Assembly: GCA_025996865.1 (NCBI GenBank)
Contig: BNTV01000023.1
Location: forward strand, 1 to 46,069
Source of the DNA: Bacteroidia bacterium
GTDB taxonomy: Bacteria; Bacteroidota; Bacteroidia; Bacteroidales; Azobacteroidaceae
Direction of reading: 5' to 3'
DNA: 46,069 bases
A program made the translations under genes and the position numbers. Shown here piece after piece: positions 8,880 to 18,835 of the stretch. The notes under the pieces are model-generated. The model was not told the origin of the DNA, ran no database searches, and was given only the letters and a program-made list of their open reading frames with translations. Position 1 is the first letter of the stretch, and every line of letters starts with the position of its first letter.

Positions 8880-10952
8880 ATGATTATGATGAATATGAAA
8901 AAGATATTAACAGGGTCTATGTTGGGCTTGGTCTTGTTTACGGCCTGCGTGGATTTAGATATTCCTCCCAAGGATGTGGTGACGGATGATAATCTGCTGA
9001 CTAATACAGCAGGGATGGAAATTTATTTAGCGAAGATGTATAGCAACATGCCTTTTGAAGACTTCAAATACGAATCTGCATGGGGGCTTCGATTCAACTC
9101 TTGGCTGGGAGCAGTAGGTATAGATGGCACTGGTGAAGCAGTAGGTCGTGACTTGTGTCAAGCGTTTGCAGGCGAAGATGACTCTTATTGGACCGGAAGG
9201 ACATGGACCTTGTTGCGTGATGCCAACCATTTGATAGAAACTTTGCCGAATTACAAAGATGCTTTCGCAGAAATTACCTATAATGATTATGTAGGAGAAG
9301 CGTATTTTGTGCGTGCTACTGTGTTCTATGCCCTGGCAAGACGTTTTGGCGGCATCCCTTTGGTAACGAAAGAGATCCAATATTCTAACGACAAAGAAAC
9401 AATGGAAGTACCCCGTTCTTCCGAAGAAGAAACTTGGGATCAAATTCTTGCTGACTACGATCAGGCAATCGCTTTGATGAGTCCTAAAAGCCTAAAAAGT
9501 GGCTATGCCAACAAATATGTAGCTTTGGCGTTCAAATCGGAAGCAATGCTTTATGCCGGATCAGTAGCTAAATACAACGAAACGGTAACCGGTCGCCTTA
9601 CAGGCTTCGGTCAGAAGACAGGCGTTCGTGTCATCGGTTTTGATCCAGACACATGGCAAGCAGCCTCTAAAAAGTATTTCAAAGAAGCTTACTTAGCCGC
9701 TCAGGATATAATCGCAAACGGTGGTTATTCGCTCTATAAGAAAAAATGGAGTGCTACAGATAAAGATGCACAATACCAAAACATGGTGGATATGTTTAGC
9801 GACTTGTCAAGCCCGGAAAACATTCTGGTTAAAGAATACGTATATCCTACTTTGACACATGGTATTGATGCTTACAGTGCACCTTTTACTTACCGTGCGC
9901 CGCTTTCCGGCGCTACTTGTCCGACATTAGACTTTGTAGAACTTTTCGATGGCTTCCCTCGCTATCCTGACGGAACGATTAAAGTAACGGACGGCGCTTC
10001 GCCCACAACAGGTAATTACGTGCTTTATGATAAACCAATGGATTTCTTTGCAAATGCAGAACCTCGCCTTCGTGCTTATGTGCTTTTCCCCGGCGATATA
10101 TTTAGAGGCAAAGAAAACGATGTACGTGCAGGAGTTTATACAGGAGCTACACCTGTTAAGCCTTTCTTCAATGATTACTCTTATGCTTCTGCCGAAACAC
10201 GTTATCAGAATTTGGACATCTATTCTAAAACACCTAAGAGTTTATACTTAAGCCCGCGCCAAGACAACCAACAAGAAACAGTGGAATACAACGGAACGAA
10301 GATGACTGCTGCCGGTCAAGAAGGACCTTTTTATGACAATGGTGAAGCTACCGAAACGGGACTTTATCTTCGTAAGTGGCTCAATCCGAATGCTGGCTTC
10401 GTAGCAGGTGAAGGTAAATCCGCTCAACCGTTTATCCTGATGCGCTACGCCGAAGTATTGCTCAACGCGGCGGAAGCGGCAACGGAATTGGCATTGGCGG
10501 GAGAATCTGCTCCTGATGGCGCTGATTTGTCACAAACGGCAACGGAAGCTGTCAATGCTATTCGTGAACGGGCAGGCGCTACGCTGCTTGCAGGCAAGAT
10601 CACATTAGACGATGCCGGACGCAATATCGTGCGGAAAGAACGCCGCAAAGAACTTGCTATGGAACATAAAACAAAGTGGGATATCCGCCGCTGGCGTGTT
10701 CAACACGACGATGGACGCGATTACTTCTGGGGCGAATACAAAGACAAGAGATCCTTTAGTAATGCTTCTCGTTACCGTTTCCGTGGCTTATATTCTTTCT
10801 TCTCCACACAAACGGGTAAGTATTTCTTCGACGGCCGTTTCCAATGGGTCGGTTTGAGAACTTTCGAATATAACCCTGTGGACTATTACTTTGGCATCCC
10901 CGGAGGTGAAGTATCAAAGAGTGCATTCATCGATCAACAACCGAATAGATAA
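8880..10952 (+). CDS. SusD-like glycan-binding lipoprotein (RagB/SusD family)
   Basis: Lipobox around Cys23 (LVLFTACVDL). Typical SusD features are AYFVRATVFYALARRFGGIPLV in the helical N-terminal part and, near the C terminus, LNAAEAATE and RKERRKELAMEHKTKWDIRRW. It caps the SusC barrel and binds the glycan. At 690 residues it is somewhat longer than the common 500-600. Several in-frame ATGs occur at the start; the one at 8895 (MKKIL) is an equally good start. Confidence 0.95.
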   Translation: MIMMNMKKILTGSMLGLVLFTACVDLDIPPKDVVTDDNLLTNTAGMEIYLAKMYSNMPFEDFKYESAWGLRFNSWLGAVGIDGTGEAVGRDLCQAFAGEDDSYWTGRTWTLLRDANHLIETLPNYKDAFAEITYNDYVGEAYFVRATVFYALARRFGGIPLVTKEIQYSNDKETMEVPRSSEEETWDQILADYDQAIALMSPKSLKSGYANKYVALAFKSEAMLYAGSVAKYNETVTGRLTGFGQKTGVRVIGFDPDTWQAASKKYFKEAYLAAQDIIANGGYSLYKKKWSATDKDAQYQNMVDMFSDLSSPENILVKEYVYPTLTHGIDAYSAPFTYRAPLSGATCPTLDFVELFDGFPRYPDGTIKVTDGASPTTGNYVLYDKPMDFFANAEPRLRAYVLFPGDIFRGKENDVRAGVYTGATPVKPFFNDYSYASAETRYQNLDIYSKTPKSLYLSPRQDNQQETVEYNGTKMTAAGQEGPFYDNGEATETGLYLRKWLNPNAGFVAGEGKSAQPFILMRYAEVLLNAAEAATELALAGESAPDGADLSQTATEAVNAIRERAGATLLAGKITLDDAGRNIVRKERRKELAMEHKTKWDIRRWRVQHDDGRDYFWGEYKDKRSFSNASRYRFRGLYSFFSTQTGKYFFDGRFQWVGLRTFEYNPVDYYFGIPGGEVSKSAFIDQQPNR

Positions 10953-10969
10953 TTAATAACATAAAAAAT

Positions 10970-11782
10970 ATGAAAAAGACAGCATTATATATTGTATCGC
11001 TTGTATTGCTTTCGTTCACTTCTTGTGACTTGTTTGAATTGGATAACTACAAGGAACCGGCGGAAACTTTACAGGGCGAAGTAGTGGATATAGCAACCGG
11101 CGATCCCGTGCTTACCGATCAAGGAAGTGAAGGTATCCGTGTCCGCTTGACCGAACTTAGTTGGGAGGGTAATGTGACCCCCCAAGACTTCAACTGCATG
11201 TCCGACGGAACGTTTCAAAACACGAAACTGTTTAAGGGTACCTACAACATCCGCATCGACGGCCCGTTTATTCCGTTGATTCGTGAAAACAGCGACGGCG
11301 TTCCACTTGCCGATGAGACTCAAACAACCGAGATCAAGGGCGTTAAGAAAGTGCGGTTTGAAGTGCAACCTTTCTTGAAAATCGAGTGGATCGGCGAACC
11401 GACCGTGAGTAACGGTAAAATTACAGCACGTGTGCGCGTCACGCGCGCCGTACCGGAAGCCGATTTCCGGACAAAAATCGAACCCATGGGAGGTTACAAC
11501 AACAATTTTCTCAATGTAACCGACATACAATTGTTTGTCAGCTATTCATCAAGTGTGGGCTACCGTGCGCGCGACGAGCGATGGTCGAGCCAAATCGAGT
11601 ACACCGGTTCGGAATTTAATTCCTTACTGGGACAAACGATTACCATTCAGTCTATCGGAACGATTCCTTCGGGACGGACGATATTTGTCCGCGCTGCGGC
11701 ACGCATCAATTATGATACGCCGAAAGGCAGCGGTACCCGCAGGTGGAATTACAATGAAGCGATGGAAGTAATGATTCCTTAA
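10970..11782 (+). CDS. DUF3823 family lipoprotein
   Basis: Lipoprotein signal with Cys19 (SFTSCDLFELDNY). The sequence shows the DUF3823 pattern: LDNYKEPAETLQGEVVD near the N terminus, FKGTYNIRIDGPFIPL in the middle, then two beta-rich domains. DUF3823 proteins are routinely encoded directly after SusC/SusD in Bacteroidetes PULs and are thought to be accessory surface glycan-binding lipoproteins. It lies 17 nt after susD and 9 nt before the large enzyme gene, so it is part of the same transcript. Confidence 0.9.
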   Translation: MKKTALYIVSLVLLSFTSCDLFELDNYKEPAETLQGEVVDIATGDPVLTDQGSEGIRVRLTELSWEGNVTPQDFNCMSDGTFQNTKLFKGTYNIRIDGPFIPLIRENSDGVPLADETQTTEIKGVKKVRFEVQPFLKIEWIGEPTVSNGKITARVRVTRAVPEADFRTKIEPMGGYNNNFLNVTDIQLFVSYSSSVGYRARDERWSSQIEYTGSEFNSLLGQTITIQSIGTIPSGRTIFVRAAARINYDTPKGSGTRRWNYNEAMEVMIP

Positions 11783-11791
11783 AAAAAATTA

Positions 11792-14700
11792 ATGATGAAC
11801 AAGATAATTCTATTACTTATAATCGGATGGGCGGCGTTAGTTGCCCATTCCATTCAAGCAACGGAGAAAAACACTTTGCGCCCTCCGGCCTATCCGTTGG
11901 TGTCTATTGATCCTTATACCTCGGCGTGGGCATTTACCGATAATCTGTATGACGGTTCCGTAAAACATTGGACGGGAGAAGATTTTCCGCTGCTCGGCGC
12001 GATAAGCGTTGACGGACAAGTCTATCGTTTTATGGGTAGCGAAATCATACTGTCCAAAGCCGTCGCAAAAACAGCAGGCGAAGAAGCATGGACAGGAGCC
12101 TATACCTTTACGCAACCTGCACCGGATTGGTATTTGCCGGAATTTAACGACAAGACTTGGAAACGCGGCAAAGCGGCTTTTGGAACCGGAAATGCAAGCG
12201 TTGTACGCACATTGTGGAAAAATCCCAACCCTGAAATCTGGTTGCGACGCGAAGTATATTTGTCCAAAAAAGACATTGCCGACCGGATGTTCCTCAATTA
12301 TTCGAACGACGATGACGTGGAAATATACGTAAACGGCATTGAAGTATTAAAAGCCGGTTGCTGTGGGGACGGAAAAACAGTCGTATTGCCCGAAAAAGCC
12401 ATGCAAACGCTGAAACCCGGACGTAATGTAATTGCCGTACACTGCGTCAATACGGCAGGCGAAGCATTGGCAGACGTGGGATTAAGCGCAAGTATTGCGC
12501 TGGAAAACAAATTCGTGCAAACCGCCCGGCAAACCTCGGTGGACGTACAAGCTACGCAAACGCACTACACGTTTGCCTGTGGCGCCGTGAATCTGGAACT
12601 GACATTTACCGCGCCACTCTTGCTCGATAACCTTCATTGGGTATCGCGTCCGGTGAATTACGTTTCTTACCGCGTAACGCCCACCGATGGCGCAACACAT
12701 AACGTAAAGGTGTATTTCGAAGCGTCGCCGGCCTGGGCGTTGGACAAACCGTATCAGGAAAGCCGCGCCGAGAAAATAACGAAGAACGGTTTGACTTACC
12801 TGAAAACGGGTAGCGTAGAGCAAAAGATTCTGGGCAAAAAGGGTGATAATGTGCGCATTGACTGGGGTTATTTCTACCTCTGCGGTACGGATGCCCCTGA
12901 TTTCCGGTATTTGGTCGGAGAACCGACGGCGTTGCAAAAAGCATTTACCGACAATACGGCGCCAAAACTTACGACAAATAATCACCTGGCAATTATTCAT
13001 TCGATGGAAAACATAAGCCAAGCCGTCGAAAACAAAATTATGCTGGGCTACGACGACAGGTATTCCATTCAATATTTCGGTGAAAATCTGCGTCCCTACT
13101 GGAACAGCGCCGGCACGAAAACCATTTTCGACGCCTTTGAAGAAGCAAACAACGAATATCCACAACTGATACAACAATGCACCGCATTTGACGATGCCTT
13201 GATGCAACGCGCCATCCGCGCGGGCGGCAGAAAGTATGCCGAATTGTGCGCATTGGCGTATCGTCAGGCGATTTCCGCTCATAAATTAGTGAAAGCGCCC
13301 AACGGCGACTTGCTCTTTTTATCGAAAGAAAATTTCAGCAACGGCTCTATCGGCACGGTGGACATCACCTATCCCTCGGCGCCGCTGTTCCTGCTCTACA
13401 ATCCCGAATTGTGCAAAGGCATGCTCAACCATATTTTCTATTACAGCGAAAGCGGAAAATGGAAAAAACCGTTTGCCGCCCATGACGTAGGCACCTACCC
13501 CATCGCCAACGGACAAACCTACGGCGGAGACATGCCGATTGAAGAAAGCGGTAATATGCTCATTATCACTGCAGCGATTGCCGACGTAGAAGGCAATGCC
13601 GGCTATGCCGCCAAACATTGGGATGTATTGACCGTCTGGACAAACTATTTAGTCGAAAACGGTCTTGACCCCGAAAATCAACTTTGCACCGACGATTTTG
13701 CAGGACATTTTGCACACAATACCAACCTATCGGTAAAAGCGATTCTGGGGATTGCTTCGTATGGCAAATTAGCGGCGATGCTCGGCAAAAATGACGTTGC
13801 CGCCAAATACACCGCGAAAGCGAAAGACATGGCAAAACAATGGATTCAGATGGCAAACGACGGCGACCATTACCGGTTGACATTTGATAAGCCCGGCACC
13901 TGGAGCCAGAAATATAACTTGGTGTGGAACAAACTGTTGAAAATGGATATTTTCCCGACTGAAACAGCCGGCAAAGAAATTGCCAGTTACCTCACGAAAC
14001 AAAATATTTACGGCCTGCCGCTCGACAATCGCGAAACCTACACGAAAGCCGACTGGATTATCTGGACGGCAACGCTTGCCGACGATAAAGCGACGTTTGA
14101 AAAATTCATCGCTCCATTGTACAAATTTGTTGACGAAACCACCGACCGTGTGCCGATGACCGACTGGTACTGGACGGATAAACCCCGGCAGCGAGGCTTT
14201 CAGGCCCGCTCGGTAGTAGGCGGATTTTTCATCAAAATGATGGATAAAGGAAGCGTTCCGCTGCAAGCGCACAGTAAAGAAAAAACAGCTTTTCAAACAT
14301 CCAGGGAATGGAAACCGGTAACAGATACACGCGCCGATGTGGCCATTGTGTATGGCGTAGGTGGAAATCCTTCGGACAGGACAAGATCACTACAGTTTGA
14401 AGACCGGGTGCAATCGTGGCGCGACAAGGGTTATACTACGCATTTTATGACAGGCATTGCCTGGGGTGAATACCAAGACTATTTTACCGGAAAATGGGAT
14501 GGCAAATGGCATCTCGACGAAGGACAAGTGACCGTAAAAGGCGATACGATTTGGCACGGACACATGGTTCCATACATCGTCCCCTCTAAAAATTTCCTCC
14601 GCTATATGAAGGAAAAACACGTGAAGCGTGTGATTGACGCCGGCATCGACGCCATTTTCATGGAAGAACCTGAGTTTTGGATGCGGGGCGGATACGGTGA

Positions 14701-16393
14701 AGCGTTCAAACGCGAATGGCAGGAATATTACGGTTTTGCGTGGCGTCCGCAACACGAATCGCCGGAGAATACGTATTTGTCCAACAAACTGAAATATCAT
14801 TTGTATTACCGTGCTTTGGAAGATGTCTTCACTTATGCTAAAGAATACGGCAAAAGCAAGGGCATGGACGTGCGTTGTTATGTGCCTACCCATTCGTTGG
14901 TGAACTATTCTTCGTGGCAGATTGTCAGTCCGGAAGCCAGTCTGGCCTCGCTTCCCTGTGTGGATGGATACATTGCACAAGTGTGGACAGGCACGTCGCG
15001 CGAAAAAACATTTTACAACGGCTTGGAAAAAGAACGGGTATTTGAAAATGCTTTTCTGGAATACGGTTCGACGGAATCCATGACTCGCCCCACCGGACGT
15101 AAAATGTTTTTCCTGACCGATCCTATTGAAGACTGGCCTCGCGATTGGGCAGACTACAAAAAAAACTACCAGGCGACATTTTCAGCGCAACTGCTGTATC
15201 CGACGATTGCCGATTACGAAGTAATGCCTTGGCCTGACCGCATCTACGAGGGTTTGTACAAAACCTGCGCCAATTGCGATACCAAAGAACGCATCCCCCG
15301 TTTTTATTCCACGCAAATGCAGGTGATGATCAATGCACTCAATGACATGCCGGTATCGGACAACCGTTTAAATGGCTCGCAAGGCATCGGCGTTCTAATG
15401 TCTAACTCGCTGATGTTCCAACGTTTTCCCAATCACAAAGGATACGAAGATCCGCAATTTTCCAATTTCTACGGGCAAACTTTCCCGTTGTTAAAGCGAG
15501 GTATTCCGGTAAGTACCGTACACATTGAAAACACCGGTTACGCCGATACATGGAAAGACCTGAAAGTGCTTGTCATGTCGTATTCCAACATGAAACCCAT
15601 GAAACCGGAATATCATGTGAATATCGCTCAATGGGTTAAAAACGGCGGCGTCCTTGTCTATTGCGGCAGCGACATCGACCCCTATCAATCGGTAATGGAA
15701 TGGTGGAACACCGGCGGAAATAATTTCAAAGCGCCGGCACAACACCTGTTCCTGCAAATGGGTTTGCAGGCAACGCCTGCACCGGGCGAATATGCTTGCG
15801 GAAAAGGGAAAGTGTATGTTATTCGCGACGAACCTAAAAATTTCGTACTGAAGAAAAACAACGACGGCTTGTTTGTCAAAACCCTGCAAAAAGCATACGG
15901 AGCGGCAAGCGGCAAAGACAAATTAACATTTAAAAACAATCTGCTGCTAAACCGGGGCAATTACCTGATAGCTGCGGTCATGGACGAAAGCGTATCAACC
16001 GAACCGTTGCGGCTGAAAGGCTTGTATATCGACTTGTTCGACCCTACCCTACCCGTATCGGAAGAAAAAACCGTACTCCCGGGTGAACAGGTTTTCCTGT
16101 ACGACGCAGCAAAAGTTGCCGGACAAGAAAAACCTTCCGTATTATGCGGAGCTTCAAGAATATATGATGAACGCATAACGGAAACGTCCTACGAATTTAC
16201 GGCAAAAAGTCCGGCAAACACAAACAATGTATCGCGTATCTATTTGCCTCAGGCTCCCAAAAGCGTAACGGTTGCAAAAGCGTCGGGAGCGCCTGCTGTG
16301 GATACTTCTTACAGTTGGGATGAAAAATCGCATACCTGCCTTGTGAAATTTGAGAATGAACCCGATGGCATAAAAGTAAAAATAAATTGGTAA
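11792..16393 (+). CDS. two-part secreted enzyme: GlutaminaseA-type (DUF4964/5127/4965/1793) module fused to a GH-A/GH42-like module
   Basis: A 1533-residue protein with a plain signal peptide (LLLIIGWAALVAHSIQA) and no lipobox. In order: DUF4964 (~26-80, LRPPAYPLVSIDPYTSAWAF); a galactose-binding-like sandwich (~100-240, DWYLPEFNDKTW to GRNVIAVHCVN); DUF5127 (~245-470); DUF4965 (~480-650, GTVDITYPSAPLFLLYNPEL, GGDMPIEESGNMLI); DUF1793 (~655-830, DDFAGHFAHNTNLSVKAILG, LPLDNRETYTKADWI). From ~850 a second enzyme-like part begins: a TIM-barrel-like segment with IDAIFMEEPEFW near residue 955, then a flavodoxin-like segment (KVLVMSYSNMKPMKPE, WVKNGGVLVYCGSDID) and a C-terminal sandwich, recalling GH42-type beta-galactosidases. 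The first half resembles fungal glutaminase A, but in PULs such domains are probably carbohydrate-active. Last gene of the operon. Domain calls are from recognition; the specificity is unknown. Confidence 0.8.
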   Translation: MMNKIILLLIIGWAALVAHSIQATEKNTLRPPAYPLVSIDPYTSAWAFTDNLYDGSVKHWTGEDFPLLGAISVDGQVYRFMGSEIILSKAVAKTAGEEAWTGAYTFTQPAPDWYLPEFNDKTWKRGKAAFGTGNASVVRTLWKNPNPEIWLRREVYLSKKDIADRMFLNYSNDDDVEIYVNGIEVLKAGCCGDGKTVVLPEKAMQTLKPGRNVIAVHCVNTAGEALADVGLSASIALENKFVQTARQTSVDVQATQTHYTFACGAVNLELTFTAPLLLDNLHWVSRPVNYVSYRVTPTDGATHNVKVYFEASPAWALDKPYQESRAEKITKNGLTYLKTGSVEQKILGKKGDNVRIDWGYFYLCGTDAPDFRYLVGEPTALQKAFTDNTAPKLTTNNHLAIIHSMENISQAVENKIMLGYDDRYSIQYFGENLRPYWNSAGTKTIFDAFEEANNEYPQLIQQCTAFDDALMQRAIRAGGRKYAELCALAYRQAISAHKLVKAPNGDLLFLSKENFSNGSIGTVDITYPSAPLFLLYNPELCKGMLNHIFYYSESGKWKKPFAAHDVGTYPIANGQTYGGDMPIEESGNMLIITAAIADVEGNAGYAAKHWDVLTVWTNYLVENGLDPENQLCTDDFAGHFAHNTNLSVKAILGIASYGKLAAMLGKNDVAAKYTAKAKDMAKQWIQMANDGDHYRLTFDKPGTWSQKYNLVWNKLLKMDIFPTETAGKEIASYLTKQNIYGLPLDNRETYTKADWIIWTATLADDKATFEKFIAPLYKFVDETTDRVPMTDWYWTDKPRQRGFQARSVVGGFFIKMMDKGSVPLQAHSKEKTAFQTSREWKPVTDTRADVAIVYGVGGNPSDRTRSLQFEDRVQSWRDKGYTTHFMTGIAWGEYQDYFTGKWDGKWHLDEGQVTVKGDTIWHGHMVPYIVPSKNFLRYMKEKHVKRVIDAGIDAIFMEEPEFWMRGGYGEAFKREWQEYYGFAWRPQHESPENTYLSNKLKYHLYYRALEDVFTYAKEYGKSKGMDVRCYVPTHSLVNYSSWQIVSPEASLASLPCVDGYIAQVWTGTSREKTFYNGLEKERVFENAFLEYGSTESMTRPTGRKMFFLTDPIEDWPRDWADYKKNYQATFSAQLLYPTIADYEVMPWPDRIYEGLYKTCANCDTKERIPRFYSTQMQVMINALNDMPVSDNRLNGSQGIGVLMSNSLMFQRFPNHKGYEDPQFSNFYGQTFPLLKRGIPVSTVHIENTGYADTWKDLKVLVMSYSNMKPMKPEYHVNIAQWVKNGGVLVYCGSDIDPYQSVMEWWNTGGNNFKAPAQHLFLQMGLQATPAPGEYACGKGKVYVIRDEPKNFVLKKNNDGLFVKTLQKAYGAASGKDKLTFKNNLLLNRGNYLIAAVMDESVSTEPLRLKGLYIDLFDPTLPVSEEKTVLPGEQVFLYDAAKVAGQEKPSVLCGASRIYDERITETSYEFTAKSPANTNNVSRIYLPQAPKSVTVAKASGAPAVDTSYSWDEKSHTCLVKFENEPDGIKVKINW

Positions 16394-16454
16394 CGGGATT
16401 ATTTTAGATTTTTTCCACTTTTGTGCAATGCATCCAAATGCTTGCAGAAACCAA

Positions 16455-16495
16455 GCAAATCCCTGAATTTCAATAAAGTTCAGGGATTGCTTTTA
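16455..16495. terminator. terminator between the convergent PUL operon and GNAT gene
   Basis: Arms GCAAATCCCTGAA and TTCAGGGATTGC are separated by 11 nt and followed by TTTTATT. It sits between the end of the large enzyme gene and the convergent acetyltransferase gene. Confidence 0.85.
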
Positions 16496-16972
16496 TTCCA
16501 ATTCTTTTATCATCCATATATTACAAGTGATATGTCCTGATTTTCCCAACGGTTTGTCAATCCTTACAAATCCCTGTTTTTCGTATATTCTGACCGCATT
16601 TGAGAACTGAGAAAGACTTTCCAGGTATAATCTTTTGTACCCAAATTCTTTGGCGGATTCGATACTTTTTTCCATTAATGTTTTACCGATACCTTTTCCT
16701 CTTGCGTGAACGGAAAGATAGAATTTAACCAACTCGGCGCAATTTTCCGGCAATCCATCGGTTGGATATATGCCGCAACAACCGACAATTTCCTGCTCCA
16801 CTACGGCAACCCACAAAACGGACTTCTCTGCGCCGAACAACCGATATAAATCGTCCGTTGTCGGGTCGGAATATACTGTTCCTTTTTGAGGAGCTTCATG
16901 CTCTTCAAAAACAGTTCTTATTACATTTGCCAACGGTAAATTGTCGTATTTTTCTATTTTTCTGAATATCAT
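16493..16972 (-). CDS. GNAT family N-acetyltransferase
   Basis: 159 residues with the GNAT fold: motif A as FYLSVHARGKGIGKTLMEK (R/Q-x-x-G-x-G/A acetyl-CoA loop), preceded by the strand VVEQEIVGCCGIYP, and motif B as LYLESLSQFSNAVRIYEKQGF. The substrate is not predictable. It is single and convergent with the PUL operon. A TAATTTTG box (minus strand, 17039-17032) about 60 nt upstream could be its -7 element. Confidence 0.9.
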   Translation of the reverse strand: MIFRKIEKYDNLPLANVIRTVFEEHEAPQKGTVYSDPTTDDLYRLFGAEKSVLWVAVVEQEIVGCCGIYPTDGLPENCAELVKFYLSVHARGKGIGKTLMEKSIESAKEFGYKRLYLESLSQFSNAVRIYEKQGFVRIDKPLGKSGHITCNIWMIKELE

Positions 16973-17109
16973 TTTAATTTTTGGAATACCACGTCCACCA
17001 ACAGATTCAATATATTTTTTCTGTACTTATACAAAATTAATTTATAATTTTCTTATTTTTAAAAACTAATTATTTTACATTTTTTCCTGCGGCAACGCGC
17101 GGTTATATG

Positions 17110-18063
17110 TTACAAATTATTTGTTTTCCACACGGCCATTGGGTGATTTTTTATTCGTTTCACGATTTCGTTGTCTTCAAAAAGCAGTTCGGGCAAATAT
17201 TTCCCGCTGTTGAAATTTTCGACAAAAAGATTTTCGCTATCTGTAATCGTCATTAAATCAGACAGATAATTCAAAACTGTGGATTTTGCTTTTTCAAAAT
17301 CAAATTTTTCGGTTTTGCGCAACAGAGGGATTAACGCCGCCCGAATTTTGGGATAATCTATCTGTTGCAATTTATTGTATTGAAAATCAATTTTTGAAAT
17401 ATCTCCGCCGACAACAATATAAAATACAACAATTTTTCGTAAAAATTCCTGCTCATTTTTACTGAAAATATTGTTTTTCAGCATATTATCAACATCATAC
17501 AAATCGCGGGGCGTACTTCGAGCAATGAGCGCGTTAATTTTGCTGCCAAAAAGTTCGAGCGGCTGCAAAACGGAGATTTCACTGTCAAATCTAAAAAAAT
17601 CAACTGTAATTTTCTTTTTCGTAATGGGCAAAATGTGATTTCTCATCGAATAATTGATTTCCACTTTGATACTGTCGCGGTTGCCGCCTGCATTTTGAAA
17701 ATAAAATGCCCACGAATCAAGCGAATGCGGATTTTTCGTGTGCGGACTTAAAGCATAACCTTCGGCAAACATAAAATTCAGCAGTTCAGCATTGATTTTT
17801 TCACGTATTTCAAACATTTTTTCGCGACTGCAATTTTGCGTAAAGTCCAAATCAATATCAACCGACAAACGCGGAAGATTAAAAACCGACAAATTTATTG
17901 CCGTGCCGCCTTTTAGAGCAAGATTTTCGACAAATATCTTTTCCTCATTTAAGTGCCGTAAAATTTCAGCAAGGCGAAAAATTTTTTCCAAATTGTCGCG
18001 AATAAAGCCTGTTTTCGCTGCCAAATTTTCAAAAAATTGTTTATTATAATTATACATACACAC
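17110..18063 (-). CDS. AbiEii/AbiGii-type nucleotidyltransferase toxin
   Basis: The nucleotidyltransferase core is visible: LALKGGTAINLSVFNLPRLS followed by VDIDLDF, i.e. the GG(T/S)...DxDxDF motif of the AbiEii family (PF08843), then a helical C-terminal part (317 residues in all). AbiEii is the toxin of type IV toxin-antitoxin/abortive-infection systems; members of this family act as nucleotidyltransferases, some on tRNA. It follows its antitoxin gene with a 14-nt overlap, implying translational coupling. The catalytic residues are intact, so the system looks functional. It is AT-richer than the PUL genes, as expected for an accessory defence gene. Confidence 0.9.
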   Translation of the reverse strand: MCMYNYNKQFFENLAAKTGFIRDNLEKIFRLAEILRHLNEEKIFVENLALKGGTAINLSVFNLPRLSVDIDLDFTQNCSREKMFEIREKINAELLNFMFAEGYALSPHTKNPHSLDSWAFYFQNAGGNRDSIKVEINYSMRNHILPITKKKITVDFFRFDSEISVLQPLELFGSKINALIARSTPRDLYDVDNMLKNNIFSKNEQEFLRKIVVFYIVVGGDISKIDFQYNKLQQIDYPKIRAALIPLLRKTEKFDFEKAKSTVLNYLSDLMTITDSENLFVENFNSGKYLPELLFEDNEIVKRIKNHPMAVWKTNNL

Positions 18064-18814
18064 CTCCTCCCTGTTCTAAAAAATCTAAAATATTTTCGGG
18101 CGCACAGAGTTTCCACGCTTTAAAATAGGTGTCTGATTCTGTTTTGTCGGTTAAATAACCCGTACTTTTGCCGATTTTTGACTTGCAAAATTCAAAAAAA
18201 TGGTCGCTTAACAGCATTTCTTTTTGAAAATAAGATAATACAAAACCTACTTTTTGGTAAAGAATCTGTTTGTCGAAAACTGCAAGGTATTCCAAAAGTT
18301 TATTTTCTTTAATGTAAGTAATTAAAGATAAGCACTGTATCAATTCTTCCAAACCGCCGCAAAGATTAATTTGATTAATGCAGTCAATAACAGTGCGTTC
18401 CAAATCGGTAAGTCGAACCAAACTATCGGTTCTCGGATTTAGCACACCAACATTGGCAGGCGATTTACAAAAACGGTAACTTATTCCCTCAAAATCAAAA
18501 TTATTAAACCTTTCGACAGATGACACCGAAACCTCATAAAAAACCTGATTGGCAATGGCGTAATACTCCATTGCCGCGTGATGCGACAAGTAGGAAGTTG
18601 GCGTTATATTGCCGGCAATTTCAAATTTTGAGGCAAGCGAAGTTTTGACTGCCAAATCGGTAATCACATACAAATTGCGCCGAACCTGTGCAATGATACG
18701 CTGCTGTTTATAGCGTTGCAAAATCGCTTTCGCGGCATTTTCGTCTTTTGTCAATTCAACAAGATTTTCCAAACGAAAGATTTTGAAGTTATATAAATCT
18801 TCTATGTATTTCAT
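18050..18814 (-). CDS. AbiEi-type antitoxin / transcriptional regulator
   Basis: 254 residues, N-terminal winged-helix-like region (LVELTKDENAAKAILQRYKQ, IIAQVRRNLYVIT) followed by an AbiEi C-terminal region (TPTSYLSHHAAMEYYAIANQ, TDLERTVIDCINQINLCGGL). AbiEi antitoxins repress their own promoter and neutralise AbiEii encoded downstream. It overlaps the toxin gene by 14 nt. A minus-strand TATCTTTG box at 18951-18944, 130 nt upstream of the start, is a candidate promoter, leaving a long leader that includes an imperfect palindrome. Confidence 0.88.
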   Translation of the reverse strand: MKYIEDLYNFKIFRLENLVELTKDENAAKAILQRYKQQRIIAQVRRNLYVITDLAVKTSLASKFEIAGNITPTSYLSHHAAMEYYAIANQVFYEVSVSSVERFNNFDFEGISYRFCKSPANVGVLNPRTDSLVRLTDLERTVIDCINQINLCGGLEELIQCLSLITYIKENKLLEYLAVFDKQILYQKVGFVLSYFQKEMLLSDHFFEFCKSKIGKSTGYLTDKTESDTYFKAWKLCAPENILDFLEQGGGVYV

Positions 18815-18835
18815 GTGTAATTAATTTGTTTTTTA

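Noticed and set aside
12482..13282. 266-codon minus-strand ORF within the large enzyme gene
   Set aside because: Antisense shadow in moderately GC-rich coding sequence; no protein family features.
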